A stretch of 64,000 bases of DNA from Bradyrhizobium sp. Ec3.3 (GTDB taxonomy: Bacteria; Pseudomonadota; Alphaproteobacteria; Rhizobiales; Xanthobacteraceae): positions 322-64,321 of the forward strand of contig NZ_AXAS01000003.1 of NCBI RefSeq assembly GCF_000472925.1, read 5' to 3'. The notes beneath the pieces were generated by a model. The model ran no database searches. It was given only the letters and a program-made list of their open reading frames with translations, and was not told the DNA's origin. Every line of letters begins with the position of its first letter. Within the stretch, counting starts at the first letter, position 1. Position numbers and translations under genes: made by a program. Shown here piece by piece: positions 52,336 to 61,118 of this stretch.

Positions 52336-52376
52336 TTAATTGATCGATTGACTAAATCATCATCGACCCCTTTAAT
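52336..52376 (+). promoter_or_regulatory. Thiolase promoter with overlapping operator-like repeats
   Basis: TTGACT (52348-52353), 17-base spacer, TTTAAT (52371-52376): a good sigma-70 type promoter for the thiolase gene. The -35 lies inside TTAATTGATCGATTGACTAA (52336-52355), which carries ATTGA-TCG-ATTGA direct repeats and TTA/TAA ends. The TetR protein encoded next door is the natural candidate to bind here. Confidence 0.6.
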
Positions 52377-52423
52377 CCGCCCCCGACAACCAACCGTTCA
52401 GAAGAATTCAGGGAGAAACCGAT

Positions 52424-53596
52424 ATGGCCGAGGCTTACATCGTCGCCGCCGCGCGAACCGCTGGCGGGCGCAAGGGGGGCCGCCTCGCCGGCTGGCATCC
52501 GGCCGATCTCGCCGCAAAGGTGCTGGACGAGCTGGTCGACCGCAGCAAGGTCGATCCGGCCCAGGTCGAGGACGTCATCATGGGCTGCGTGATGCAGGTC
52601 GGCGAGCAGTCCAACAACGTCGCACGCAACGCGATCATGGCCTCGAAACTGCCGGAGAGCGTGCCGGGCACCTCGATCGACCGGCAGTGCGGCTCCTCGC
52701 AGCAGGCGCTGCATTTCGCTGCGCAAGCCGTGATGTCCGGCGCGATGGACGTCGTGATCGCGGCCGGCGTGGAATCGATGACCCGCGTGCCGATGGGCCT
52801 GTCCTCGCAGCTCGCGGCGAAGAACGGCTTTGGCCACTATAAGAGCCCGGGCATCGAGCAGCGCTATCCGAACATCGTGTTCAGCCAGTTCACCGGCGCG
52901 GAGATGATGGCCGAGAAGTACGGCCTCTCCAAGGACGAACTCGACGAGTATTCCTACAACAGCCATCAGCGCGCGATTGCCGCGACGCAAGCAGGCCACT
53001 TCAAGGACGAGATCGTACCGCTCGAGATCACCCGCGCCGACGGCTCGAAGGACACCCATCACATCGACGAAGGCATCCGGTTCGACGCCAGCCTCGACGG
53101 CATCAAGAGCGTCAAGCTGATCGCCGAGAACGGCAAGCTGACGGCTGCGAGCGCCAGCCAGATCTGCGACGGCGCCTCCGGCGTGATGGTGGTGAACGAG
53201 CGCGGCCTCAAGTCGCTCGGCGTCAAGCCGCTCGCGCGCGTGCATCACATGACCATGACGGGCGGCGATCCCGTGATCATGCTGGATGCGCCGCTGCACG
53301 CCACCAAGCGCGCGCTGGAAAAGGCCGGCATGGCAATCGGCGACATCGACCTGTTCGAGGTCAACGAGGCCTTCGCCTCGGTTCCGACGGCGTGGCTGAA
53401 GGCCACCGGCGCCGATCCCGCCCGCCTCAACGTCAACGGCGGCGCGATCGCGCTCGGCCATCCCCTCGGCGGCTCCGGCACCAAGCTGATGACGACGTTG
53501 CTGCATGCGCTGAAGCAGCGTGGCAAGCGCTATGGCCTCCAGACCATGTGCGAAGGCGGTGGCATGGCGAATGTGACGATCGTTGAAAGACTGTAA
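52424..53596 (+). CDS. Acetyl-CoA C-acyltransferase (thiolase)
   Basis: A 390-residue thiolase with the three active-site elements: C89 in SIDRQCGSSQQA, H346 in NGGAIALGHPLGGSG, and C376 in MCEGGGMAN. It cleaves 3-ketoacyl-CoA to acetyl-CoA and a shortened acyl-CoA. It is divergent from the TetR gene and upstream of an acyl-CoA synthetase on the plus strand. The rest of the beta-oxidation genes lie on the minus strand around it. AGGGAGAAACC precedes ATG 52424. Confidence 0.95.
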   Translation: MAEAYIVAAARTAGGRKGGRLAGWHPADLAAKVLDELVDRSKVDPAQVEDVIMGCVMQVGEQSNNVARNAIMASKLPESVPGTSIDRQCGSSQQALHFAAQAVMSGAMDVVIAAGVESMTRVPMGLSSQLAAKNGFGHYKSPGIEQRYPNIVFSQFTGAEMMAEKYGLSKDELDEYSYNSHQRAIAATQAGHFKDEIVPLEITRADGSKDTHHIDEGIRFDASLDGIKSVKLIAENGKLTAASASQICDGASGVMVVNERGLKSLGVKPLARVHHMTMTGGDPVIMLDAPLHATKRALEKAGMAIGDIDLFEVNEAFASVPTAWLKATGADPARLNVNGGAIALGHPLGGSGTKLMTTLLHALKQRGKRYGLQTMCEGGGMANVTIVERL

Positions 53597-53617
53597 GCTG
53601 CTGCCACAATCAGAAGT

Positions 53618-53758
53618 GTCGTCCGGACCAGCGAGCGTCAGCGAGTGCAGATCCGGGACCATAACCACAGGACGTGGTTTGGCGAAGAGTGGTAACCACT
53701 ATCTCACGCTACAACCTCTCCCTTGAGTTATGGGTCCCCGCCTTCGCGGGGACGACAT
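53618..53758. repeat. Intergenic repeat, family G
   Basis: GTCGTCCGGACCAGCGAGCGTCAGCGAGTGCAGATCCGGGACC at the left and GGGTCCCCGCCTTCGCGGGGACGAC at the right, with ATAACCACAGGACGTGGTTTGGCGAAGAG between. It lies between the thiolase and acyl-CoA synthetase genes. Confidence 0.6.
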
Positions 53759-53783
53759 CTCGTTTGCCTTGGGATCTGCGTCA

Positions 53784-55328
53784 ATGACCCACCCCTCCGT
53801 CTACGCCCGCACCACACCCGACAAGATCGCCTACCAGATGGCCGGAACCGGCAAGGCGATCACTTATCGCGAGCTCGACGAACTCTCGAACCAGGGTGCA
53901 AACCTGTTCCGCTCGCTCGGACTGAAGGCCGGCGATCACATCGCGCTGTTGATGGAGAACCGTCTTGCATTCATGGAGATCTGCTGGGCCGCGCAGCGCA
54001 GCGGGCTCTATTACACCGCGATCAGCCGCTACCTGAAGCAGGACGAGATCGACTACATCATCGGCGATTGCGGCGCCAAGATCGTCATCACCACGCCGAC
54101 ATGCGCCGACCAGATCAAGGGGTTGATCAAGGGCGCAACGGGCGAGCCCATCTTCTACATGATGGACGAGCCGCTGCCCGGCTTCCGCTCCTACGACAAG
54201 GAAGCCGCGGCGCAGCCGGTTACGCCGATCGCGGACGAGGTCGCCGGCTATGACATGCTGTATTCGTCGGGCACCACGGGCCGCCCCAAGGGCATCAAGA
54301 AGGCCTTCGAGGGCAAGCCCATCGACGAGCCGAACGCATTTCTGCGCGTGCTCTGCGCCGACATGTGCGGCATGAACGCCGGGACCATCTATCTGTCACC
54401 CGCCCCGCTCTATCACGCAGCTCCCTTGCGCTTCAACATGATGGCGATCGTGCTCGGCGGCACCTCGATCATCATGGAGCATTTCGACGCCGAGGAGTTC
54501 TTGAAGCTGGTCGAGAAGTACAAGGTGACGCAGTCGCAGCTCGTCCCGACCATGTTCGTGCGCATGCTGAAGCTGCCGGACGAGACCCGCGCGAAGTACA
54601 ATGTCTCCACCCTCAAGGGCGCGATCCATGCTGCCGCGCCCTGCCCGGTCGACGTGAAAGCGAAAATGATCGAATGGTGGGGGCCGATCCTGATCGAGTA
54701 TTATGCGGGCTCGGAAGGCAACGGCGTCACCGTCTGCAACTCCGCGCAATGGCTCGAACATCGCGGCAGCGTGGGCCGCGCGGTGGTCGGCAAGATCAAG
54801 ATTTTGGACGAGAACGACGAGGAGCAACCGGTTGGCGAGATCGGCACGGTCTATTTCGCCGACGCGCCGGCCTTCACCTATCACAACGATCCCGACAAGA
54901 CGAAAAAGGCCTATAACGCCAAGGGCTGGTCGACGCTCGGCGACGTCGGTTATCTCGACAAGGACGGCTTCCTCTATCTCACCGACCGCAAGTCCTACAT
55001 GATCATCTCGGGCGGCGTGAACATCTACCCGCAGGAGACCGAGGACGTGCTGATCAGCCACCCCGAGGTTGCCGACGTCGCCGTGTTCGGCGTGCCGAAC
55101 GAGGAGATGGGCGAGGAGGTGAAGGCGGTGGTGCAGCCGCACGACATGGGCCGCGCCGGCAAGGAACTCGAAGCCGACCTGATCGCCTACTGCAAAAGCC
55201 GCCTCTCCGCCCTCAAGTGCCCGCGCTCGATCGATTTCGAGGCCGAGCTGCCACGCACGCCCACCGGCAAGCTGGTCAAGCGCCATTTGCGCGACCGGTA
55301 TTGGCCGAAGGCGGCGGTGAAGATCTAA
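53784..55328 (+). CDS. Acyl-CoA synthetase (AMP-dependent)
   Basis: A 514-residue adenylate-forming ligase of the common FadD-like length, different from the two 620-residue ligases. P-loop MLYSSGTTGRPKGI, EYYAGSEGNG, LGDVGYLDKDGFLYLTDRKSYMIISGGVNIYPQETEDVL and the C-terminal lysine motif PRTPTGKLVKRHLRDRYW. It gives an acyl-CoA from a fatty or other acid. ATG 53784 chosen; the upstream extension runs through a repeat. The thiolase is its upstream partner across that repeat. Confidence 0.93.
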   Translation: MTHPSVYARTTPDKIAYQMAGTGKAITYRELDELSNQGANLFRSLGLKAGDHIALLMENRLAFMEICWAAQRSGLYYTAISRYLKQDEIDYIIGDCGAKIVITTPTCADQIKGLIKGATGEPIFYMMDEPLPGFRSYDKEAAAQPVTPIADEVAGYDMLYSSGTTGRPKGIKKAFEGKPIDEPNAFLRVLCADMCGMNAGTIYLSPAPLYHAAPLRFNMMAIVLGGTSIIMEHFDAEEFLKLVEKYKVTQSQLVPTMFVRMLKLPDETRAKYNVSTLKGAIHAAAPCPVDVKAKMIEWWGPILIEYYAGSEGNGVTVCNSAQWLEHRGSVGRAVVGKIKILDENDEEQPVGEIGTVYFADAPAFTYHNDPDKTKKAYNAKGWSTLGDVGYLDKDGFLYLTDRKSYMIISGGVNIYPQETEDVLISHPEVADVAVFGVPNEEMGEEVKAVVQPHDMGRAGKELEADLIAYCKSRLSALKCPRSIDFEAELPRTPTGKLVKRHLRDRYWPKAAVKI

Positions 55329-55335
55329 GTGAGCC

Positions 55336-55499
55336 TCGTGTCCCGGACGCGCCGCACCGCGCAAGCGGTGCGGCGCAGAGCCGGGACCCATGGCGATTTT
55401 CTGTATAGTGTCGAAAAGCTGGGCCCCGGACGCAGCGCGTCATTGCATGCCGCGCTGCGTCCGGGGCACGAGAAAGCTCGCTGCGTCCGCGACACGACG
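55336..55499. repeat. Intergenic inverted repeat, family C (two units)
   Basis: CGTGTCCCGGACGCGCCGCACCGCGCAAGCGGTGCGGCGCAGAGCCGGGACCC, then CCCCGGACGCAGCGCGTCATTGCATGCCGCGCTGCGTCCGGGGCACG and a partial third arm. It lies between the acyl-CoA synthetase and the hydrolase. Confidence 0.7.
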
Positions 55500-55509
55500 A
55501 GGAAATGCC

Positions 55510-56670
55510 ATGACCGATCTCCCCGACATCCCCCTGCCCTCCGGCATCCGCTCGCGTTACGTCGATGGTATCAACAGCCTGCGCATGCACGTGCTCGAAG
55601 CCGGCTTCGAGACGCGGGGGCGGCCCTGCGTGCTGCTGCTGCACGGCTTTCCGGAGCTCGCCTTCTCCTGGCGCAAGGTCATGCCGGCGCTCGCCGCTGC
55701 CGGCTATCACGTGATCGCCCCGGACCAGCGCGGCTATGGGCGCACCACCGGATGGCAGGCAGACTACGACGGCGATCTCACGCCCTTCCGGCTCTTCAAC
55801 CTCGTGCGTGACGCACTCGGGCTGGTGTCGGCGCTCGGCTATCGGCGCGTCGACGTGATCGGACATGATTTCGGCAGCCCGGTTGCATCCTGGTGTGCGC
55901 TGCTGCGGCCCGACGTGTTCCGCTCGGTGGTGATGATGAGCGCGCCGTTCGGCGGACCGCCGTCCCTGCCGTTCAACACAGCCGACAAGCCGGCGGCGCC
56001 GCCAGCCGATGATCCCGTGCATCGCGAGCTCGCCGTGCTGCCGCGGCCGCGCAAGCATTACCAATGGTACTATTCGACGCGCGAAGCGAATGCCGACATG
56101 CATCGCGCGCCACAGGGCGTGCACGATTTCCTGCGCGCCTATTATCATCACAAGAGCGCGGACTGGAAAGACAACAAGCCCTATCCGCTGAAATCCTGGT
56201 CCGCCGGCGAGCTCGCAAAGCTGCCGACCTATTACGTGATGGATCTCGGCGAGACCATGCCGCAGACGGTCGCGAAGGAAATGCCCTCGCCTTCCGAGAT
56301 CGCCGCCAACCAGTGGCTGCCGGATCAGGAGCTTGCCTACTATAGTGCCGAATATGGTCGCATTGGATTCCAGGGCGGGCTGCAATGGTACCGCTGCGGC
56401 ACGTCGGGTGCTTTCAATAACGAATTGCAACTGTTCTCCGGCCGCACCATCGACGTGCCCTCCTGCTTCATCTCCGGCAAGCAGGATTGGGGCACGTATC
56501 AGCGTCCTGGCGTGTTCGAGGCGATGCAGGCCCGCGCCTGCACGAACATGCTCGGCTGCCATCTCGTCGATGGCGCCGGTCATTGGGTGCAGCAGGAGCA
56601 GCCCGCCGAGGTCAGCCGGCTGTTGATCGAGTTCCTCGCCCGGGCCCAAACGGCCAGCGGGACGGTTTGA
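55510..56670 (+). CDS. Alpha/beta hydrolase, epoxide-hydrolase-like
   Basis: A 386-residue alpha/beta hydrolase. Oxyanion motif LLLHGFPELAFSW, nucleophile elbow VIGHDFGSPVASW (aspartate, as in epoxide hydrolases and dehalogenases), and a general-base histidine in GAGHWVQQEQP. A large cap domain is implied by residues 180-290. Substrate unknown; it may open an epoxide or a lactone-like ring in the same catabolic route. Its stop overlaps the -35 of the mbfA promoter. ATG 55510 is preceded by GAGGAAA. Confidence 0.9.
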   Translation: MTDLPDIPLPSGIRSRYVDGINSLRMHVLEAGFETRGRPCVLLLHGFPELAFSWRKVMPALAAAGYHVIAPDQRGYGRTTGWQADYDGDLTPFRLFNLVRDALGLVSALGYRRVDVIGHDFGSPVASWCALLRPDVFRSVVMMSAPFGGPPSLPFNTADKPAAPPADDPVHRELAVLPRPRKHYQWYYSTREANADMHRAPQGVHDFLRAYYHHKSADWKDNKPYPLKSWSAGELAKLPTYYVMDLGETMPQTVAKEMPSPSEIAANQWLPDQELAYYSAEYGRIGFQGGLQWYRCGTSGAFNNELQLFSGRTIDVPSCFISGKQDWGTYQRPGVFEAMQARACTNMLGCHLVDGAGHWVQQEQPAEVSRLLIEFLARAQTASGTV

Positions 56671-56695
56671 CCGCGGAAACTCGGAGCCCTATAAC
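56667..56695 (+). promoter_or_regulatory. mbfA promoter
   Basis: TTGACC (56667-56672), 17-base spacer, TATAAC (56690-56695). It is a good sigma-70 type promoter; the -35 overlaps the stop codon of the upstream hydrolase gene. Confidence 0.7.
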
Positions 56696-56696
56696 A

Positions 56697-56715
56697 CTTT
56701 AGAACCATTCTAAAG
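56697..56715 (+). promoter_or_regulatory. Irr-binding iron control element (ICE) at mbfA
   Basis: CTTTAGAACCATTCTAAAG is a perfect 19-bp palindrome and contains the ICE consensus TTTAGAA-N3-TTCTAAA. It lies just after the -10 and across the likely transcription start, as expected for a repressor site. Irr is known to repress mbfA under low iron in Bradyrhizobium (established for that family). Confidence 0.88.
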
Positions 56716-56729
56716 TTGTTGGACCCGTC

Positions 56730-57701
56730 GTGAAGAATTTCGCCGATCTGACCGAACGCGAGGTGCTCGCGGTCGCCATCGCCTCCGAGGAGGAGGACAG
56801 CCGCATCTACATGGCTTTCGCCGAGGACCTGAAGGACCGCTATCCGGACTCGGCAAAACTGTTCGAGGAGATGGCCGAAGAGGAGCGCGGCCATCGCCAT
56901 ATGCTGCTGGAAATGTATGAGCAGCGCTTCGGACCGCATCTGCCGCCGATCCGCCGCGAGGACGTCAAGGGCTTCCTGCGCCGCCGCCCGATCTGGCTGA
57001 CCAAGAACTTATCCCTCGGCACCATCCGCAAGGAGGTCGAGACGATGGAGCTGCAGGCCGAACGATTCTACATCAAGGCCGCCGAACAGGCCCAGGACGT
57101 CGGCGTGCGCCGGCTCCTGGGCGATCTCGCCGAAGCCGAGAAGGCCCACGAGAAGACCGCAACGCGGCTGACCGGCGAGATCCTCAGTCCCGACGTGCGC
57201 GCCGAAGAAGATCGCACCAGCCGCCGCATGTTCCTGCTGCAATATGTGCAGCCGGGCTTGGCCGGCTTGATGGACGGCTCGGTCTCGACGCTCGCGCCGC
57301 TGTTCGCCGCGGCCTTCGCGACACATCAGAACTGGCAGACGTTTCTGGTCGGCCTTGCAGCTTCGATCGGCGCCGGCATCAGCATGGGCTTTGCGGAAGC
57401 CTTGTCGGACGACGGCTCGCTCACCGGCCGCGGCTCACCCTGGCTGCGCGGCGTCACCTGCGGCCTGATGACGACGCTCGGCGGGCTAGGCCACACCATG
57501 CCCTATCTCCTCCCGGACTCCTGGCCCAACGCGTTCTGGATCGCCACCGTGATCGCCTGCGTCGTCGTGTTCTTCGAATTGTGGGCGATCGCATTCATCC
57601 GCGCGCGCTACATGGATACGCCGTTCCTCCAGGCGGTGTTCCAGATCGTGCTCGGCGGCGCCATCGTGCTCGGAGTCGGGATATTGATAGGCGCGGCGTA
57701 G
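56730..57701 (+). CDS. mbfA: Membrane-bound ferritin A, iron exporter
   Basis: A 323-residue fusion of an N-terminal ferritin-like (rubrerythrin-type) domain (about 1-165) and a C-terminal VIT1/CCC1-like membrane domain (about 170-323) with about five helices. Diiron ligand motifs are visible: E52-x-x-H55 in AEEERGHRH, E137-x-x-H140 in EAEKAHEK. MbfA exports iron and protects against iron overload and peroxide. GTG 56730 is the start. The promoter holds a perfect Irr box, so expression should rise when iron is high. Confidence 0.96.
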   Translation: MKNFADLTEREVLAVAIASEEEDSRIYMAFAEDLKDRYPDSAKLFEEMAEEERGHRHMLLEMYEQRFGPHLPPIRREDVKGFLRRRPIWLTKNLSLGTIRKEVETMELQAERFYIKAAEQAQDVGVRRLLGDLAEAEKAHEKTATRLTGEILSPDVRAEEDRTSRRMFLLQYVQPGLAGLMDGSVSTLAPLFAAAFATHQNWQTFLVGLAASIGAGISMGFAEALSDDGSLTGRGSPWLRGVTCGLMTTLGGLGHTMPYLLPDSWPNAFWIATVIACVVVFFELWAIAFIRARYMDTPFLQAVFQIVLGGAIVLGVGILIGAA

Positions 57702-57784
57702 GTCTTGCTGCGTTCCTGCGTCCCACCGCAATCACCGTCAAACGGCGGCTGCGGCGTTCGGCCAAGCTGCGCACCACTCTCCGC

Positions 57785-57889
57785 TGTCATGCCCCGGCTC
57801 GACCGGGGCATCCAGTATTCCAGAGGCCGCGAGGCCTACAACAACTGCCGCGGCGTACTGGATCGCCCGGTCAAGCCGGGCGATGACAC
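57785..57889. repeat. Palindromic intergenic repeat, family A
   Basis: TGTCATGCCCCGGCTCGACCGGGGCATCCAGTATTCCAGAGGCCGCGAGGCC at the left; CTGGATCGCCCGGTCAAGCCGGGCGATGACAC at the right. Same family as 7738-7842 and 24711-24812. It separates the converging mbfA and alcohol dehydrogenase genes. Confidence 0.8.
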
Positions 57890-57925
57890 CTGAATTGGGG
57901 CAGCAACGCTGAGTTCGCGTCGGCA

Positions 57926-59014
57926 CTAGCTATCGAACATGATCACGCTGCGCAGCGTCTTGCCGACTTTCATGTTGGCGAAGCCTTCGTTGATTTCGGA
58001 GAGTTTCAGCTTGGCGGAGATCCAATCTTCCAGGTGCAGGCGGCCGCGCAGATAGAAATCGACCAAACGCGGCATGTCGACGCGAAAATGGTTCGAGCCC
58101 ATCGAGGAGCCCTGGATCTTGCGCTCGCGCAGGAAGTCGAAGCCATGCAGCTCGATCTTCTGGCCGAACGGGATCATGCCGACGATCGTCGCGGTGCCGC
58201 CGGCGGCGAGCATGCCGAACGCCTGCTCGGCGGTCTCCTTGCGTCCGAGCACCTCGAAGGAATGATGCACTCCGCCATTGGTGAGGTCGCGCACCTGCTT
58301 CACAACGTCGCCCTCAGTGGGATTGATGATGTCGGTCGCCCCTAACTTGGTCGCGAGCTGGAGTTTTGCCGGGTTGGTATCGATGGCGATGATGCGGCCG
58401 GCACCCGCAATCTCGGCGCCGTTGATCGCGGCCATGCCGACGCCGCCGCAGCCGATCACCGCCACGGTCTCGCCCGCCTGGACTTTTGCGGTGTTCACGA
58501 CCGCGCCGTAGCCGGTGATCACGCCGCAACCGATCAGCGCGGCAAGCTCGAGCGGCATGTCCTTGCGGATTTTGACGATAGCGTTCTCGTGCACCAGCAT
58601 CTGCTCGGCGAAGGACGACAGGTTGAGGAACTGGTGCAGCTTCTCCGGCTTCGACCACTGCATCCGATCGGAGACGCCCGGCAGCATCTTGACCGTGGTG
58701 TCGGTGCAGAGCACGGTGCGTCCCGTCGTGCAATTGTCACAGGTGCCGCAGAACACGGAGAGACAGGTGACGACGTGATCGCCCGGCTTCACATAGGTGA
58801 CATCGGAGCCCACCTGCTCGACGACACCAGCCGATTCATGGCCGAGCACCGCGGGCAGCGGATGCGGATAGAGCCCTTCCATGAAGTGCAGGTCGGAGTG
58901 GCAGAGGCCCGCGACCGCGGTGCGGATCAAAACCTCGCGCGGGCCCGGCTTCGACAGGCTGACATCCTCGATGACGAGCGGCTTGTTGACTTCATGGAGA
59001 ACGGCAGCCTTCAT
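57926..59014 (-). CDS. Zinc-dependent alcohol dehydrogenase
   Basis: A 362-residue medium-chain dehydrogenase. Catalytic zinc region GLCHSDLHFMEG and LGHESAG, structural zinc cysteines FCGTCDNCTTGRTVLC, and NAD-binding VIGCGGVGMAAINGAEIAGAGRIIAID. It is of the class often annotated NDMA-dependent or Rxyl_3153-like. It oxidises an alcohol to an aldehyde in the cytoplasm. ATG 59014 begins MKAAVLHEVNKPLVIED; the longer frame upstream is spurious. The AidB-like gene upstream is on the same strand 75 bases away. Confidence 0.93.
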   Translation of the reverse strand: MKAAVLHEVNKPLVIEDVSLSKPGPREVLIRTAVAGLCHSDLHFMEGLYPHPLPAVLGHESAGVVEQVGSDVTYVKPGDHVVTCLSVFCGTCDNCTTGRTVLCTDTTVKMLPGVSDRMQWSKPEKLHQFLNLSSFAEQMLVHENAIVKIRKDMPLELAALIGCGVITGYGAVVNTAKVQAGETVAVIGCGGVGMAAINGAEIAGAGRIIAIDTNPAKLQLATKLGATDIINPTEGDVVKQVRDLTNGGVHHSFEVLGRKETAEQAFGMLAAGGTATIVGMIPFGQKIELHGFDFLRERKIQGSSMGSNHFRVDMPRLVDFYLRGRLHLEDWISAKLKLSEINEGFANMKVGKTLRSVIMFDS

Positions 59015-59056
59015 CGGTCTTTCCTCGTTTTTTTGATTTCGTTGGGTGCAGGCCCC

Positions 59057-59079
59057 CACCTCTCCCATCGGGAGAGGTG
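59057..59079. repeat. Short hairpin, family E half-element
   Basis: CACCTCTCCC-ATC-GGGAGAGGTG, a perfect 10-bp stem. It lies between the AidB-like gene and the alcohol dehydrogenase on the minus strand. No clear T-run follows. Confidence 0.6.
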
Positions 59080-59089
59080 AAGGACGAGC

Positions 59090-60874
59090 CTACGCCGCCA
59101 GAACCAGCTCGCCAACCTCGGGCATCGCAGCCGCACGCTCGCCCAGCAGCAGCGACACGATGGCTTGTTGCGTCGGATTTTCCGTGACCCGGAACGGATC
59201 GCTCGCCGAGACCCGATGATCGATCACGAGCCGCGACAACAGCAGCCGTCGGGCATCGCCGCGCATCTCGTGGATGCGATGTGATTCCCATGCGAGCGCG
59301 ACCGCGCTTGCGACATGATAGAGCAGGCTGGTGGCGCGCCGCGCATCGGCTTCATTGTCGGCGCTATCAGCGACCTCGCGCGCGAAGCCGACGGCACGAT
59401 CGGTAAGCCCGTGCAGGCGATCGCGCCAGGCCTGCGGCACGGATGCGCTGTCGTTCAGCCGGGCATGCAGATCGGCGGCGAGTGCGGCTTCTGCGCCATG
59501 ACGGCCGATCGCTCGCGTCAAGGCGTCGATCGCCACGATGTTGCCGGTGCCTTCCCAGATCGAGCCGAGATGGGCATCGCGCAACAGGCGCGCGGTGGCG
59601 AACTCCTCGATATAGCCGATGCCGCCGCGCATCTCGAGCGCATCGCCGCAGACCTTTCGCGCATCGCGCGTGGCGCGGAACTTCAGCGTCGGGGTGAGGA
59701 TGCGCAGCAGCGCTGCTGCATCCTGGCTGCCGGCCTCGGCGCGGTCGAGTGCGTCGGCGGTCAGAAAGCTCATCGACAACGCCTGCTCGACCGGCAGCAG
59801 GATCTTCATCATCTGCCGCCGTCCGAGCGGCAGGTCGATGATGCGCTTACCGAACACGACGCGATTGGTCGCCACAGTCATCGCATCGTGGTAGGCGCGG
59901 CGCATCAGCGCCGTCGACTTCACGCCGTTCGAGAGCCGCGAGGAGTTGACCATCTCAGCCATCTGCACGAAGCCGCGTTCGAGCTTGCCGACAGCATAGG
60001 CGATCGCGCCTTCGAGCTTGATCTCGCCCGAGGCCATCGAGCGGGTGCCGAGCTTGTCCTTCAGCCGCACGATCCGGTAGTGATTTTGCGAACCGTCATC
60101 GAGGAAGCGTGGCATCAGGAACAGGCCGACACCACGTGTGCCGGGACCGGCGCCTTCAGGACGCGCCAGCAGCATCACGACTTTAGCGTCGGCATTCGAG
60201 CAGAACCATTTTTCGCCGTGGAGCCGCCAATGATCGCCCTCCGACACGGCGCGCGTCGTCAACGTGCCGACATCGGAGCCGCCCTCCTTCTCCGTCATGA
60301 ACTGGCCGCCTTGCGTCAATTTGGTCATGTCGGTCTGGGTCAGGCCGTCCAGATATTTCGCCTTCAGCGCCTCACTGCCGAAATTCGCCAGAAGCTTGGC
60401 GCAGCCGTCGGTGACGTTGATCGGGCAGCCCATGCCGAATTCGGTCTGGTTGAACAGGAAGGTGAAGGCGTGTTTTGCCACGACGGGATATTTGTCCGGC
60501 CAACCCATGATGCCCTTGCGGATCGACAGCGCGTGAATGCCGAACTCGCCGAACGCAGCTCTCTCGAGTTCGCGATAGGCCGGATGATATTCGATCCACT
60601 GCACGTCGCGCCCGAACTTGTCGCGCTGATGCAGCACCGGCGTATGCCGGTCGGCGAGCCGCGCACATTCGTCGAGAGTGCCGCCGGCGAGCTCGCCGAG
60701 ACGATCGAGATGCGGCTCGATGTGACGGAACAACGGATCGGGCAAGTGGATGCGCAACAGGTCCGTCAACGCCCGATCGGCGCGATAGAAATTCATGCCT
60801 GTGGTGTCGGGCGCAAGCAGGCCCGGCTGCTCGGCCGCGACGCTTTCCTGCTGCGACGTACCCGGCTTGTGCAT
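59090..60874 (-). CDS. AidB-like acyl-CoA dehydrogenase
   Basis: A 594-residue ACAD of the longer AidB-like type. Motifs are MTEKEGGSDVGTLTTRA, HGEKWFCSNADAKVVMLLARPEGAGPGTRGVGLFLMPRFLDDGS, RMGG-like CGDALEMRGGIGYIEEFATARLLRDAHLGSIWEGTGNIVAIDALTRAI. The C-terminal extra helical part (from about 450) is typical of AidB. AidB protects DNA from alkylation in E. coli, but many such proteins have unknown roles. It is transcribed toward the alcohol dehydrogenase and divergent from an SDR. Confidence 0.9.
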   Translation of the reverse strand: MHKPGTSQQESVAAEQPGLLAPDTTGMNFYRADRALTDLLRIHLPDPLFRHIEPHLDRLGELAGGTLDECARLADRHTPVLHQRDKFGRDVQWIEYHPAYRELERAAFGEFGIHALSIRKGIMGWPDKYPVVAKHAFTFLFNQTEFGMGCPINVTDGCAKLLANFGSEALKAKYLDGLTQTDMTKLTQGGQFMTEKEGGSDVGTLTTRAVSEGDHWRLHGEKWFCSNADAKVVMLLARPEGAGPGTRGVGLFLMPRFLDDGSQNHYRIVRLKDKLGTRSMASGEIKLEGAIAYAVGKLERGFVQMAEMVNSSRLSNGVKSTALMRRAYHDAMTVATNRVVFGKRIIDLPLGRRQMMKILLPVEQALSMSFLTADALDRAEAGSQDAAALLRILTPTLKFRATRDARKVCGDALEMRGGIGYIEEFATARLLRDAHLGSIWEGTGNIVAIDALTRAIGRHGAEAALAADLHARLNDSASVPQAWRDRLHGLTDRAVGFAREVADSADNEADARRATSLLYHVASAVALAWESHRIHEMRGDARRLLLSRLVIDHRVSASDPFRVTENPTQQAIVSLLLGERAAAMPEVGELVLAA

Positions 60875-61118
60875 GGTCGACCTCTTTCGTTTCCGTCCCG
60901 CGGCATTTCCTGCCGCTTTGGTGCTTGCTGCTTTGGATGATGTCGATCATGCTCCAGGCGAGGCTGTCGATAAAGCCGCAAATCGTCAGGGAGGCATGAG
61001 CGTGGCGATGGCCGGGACCGCTCTGCGGAATTGTGATCGACCGCCTCAGTGGACGCGGCTGGTCGTCCGAGCGAAGCATGCATAGATCCGCTGTTCCCGC
61101 TCCCCATAGGATCGCACC

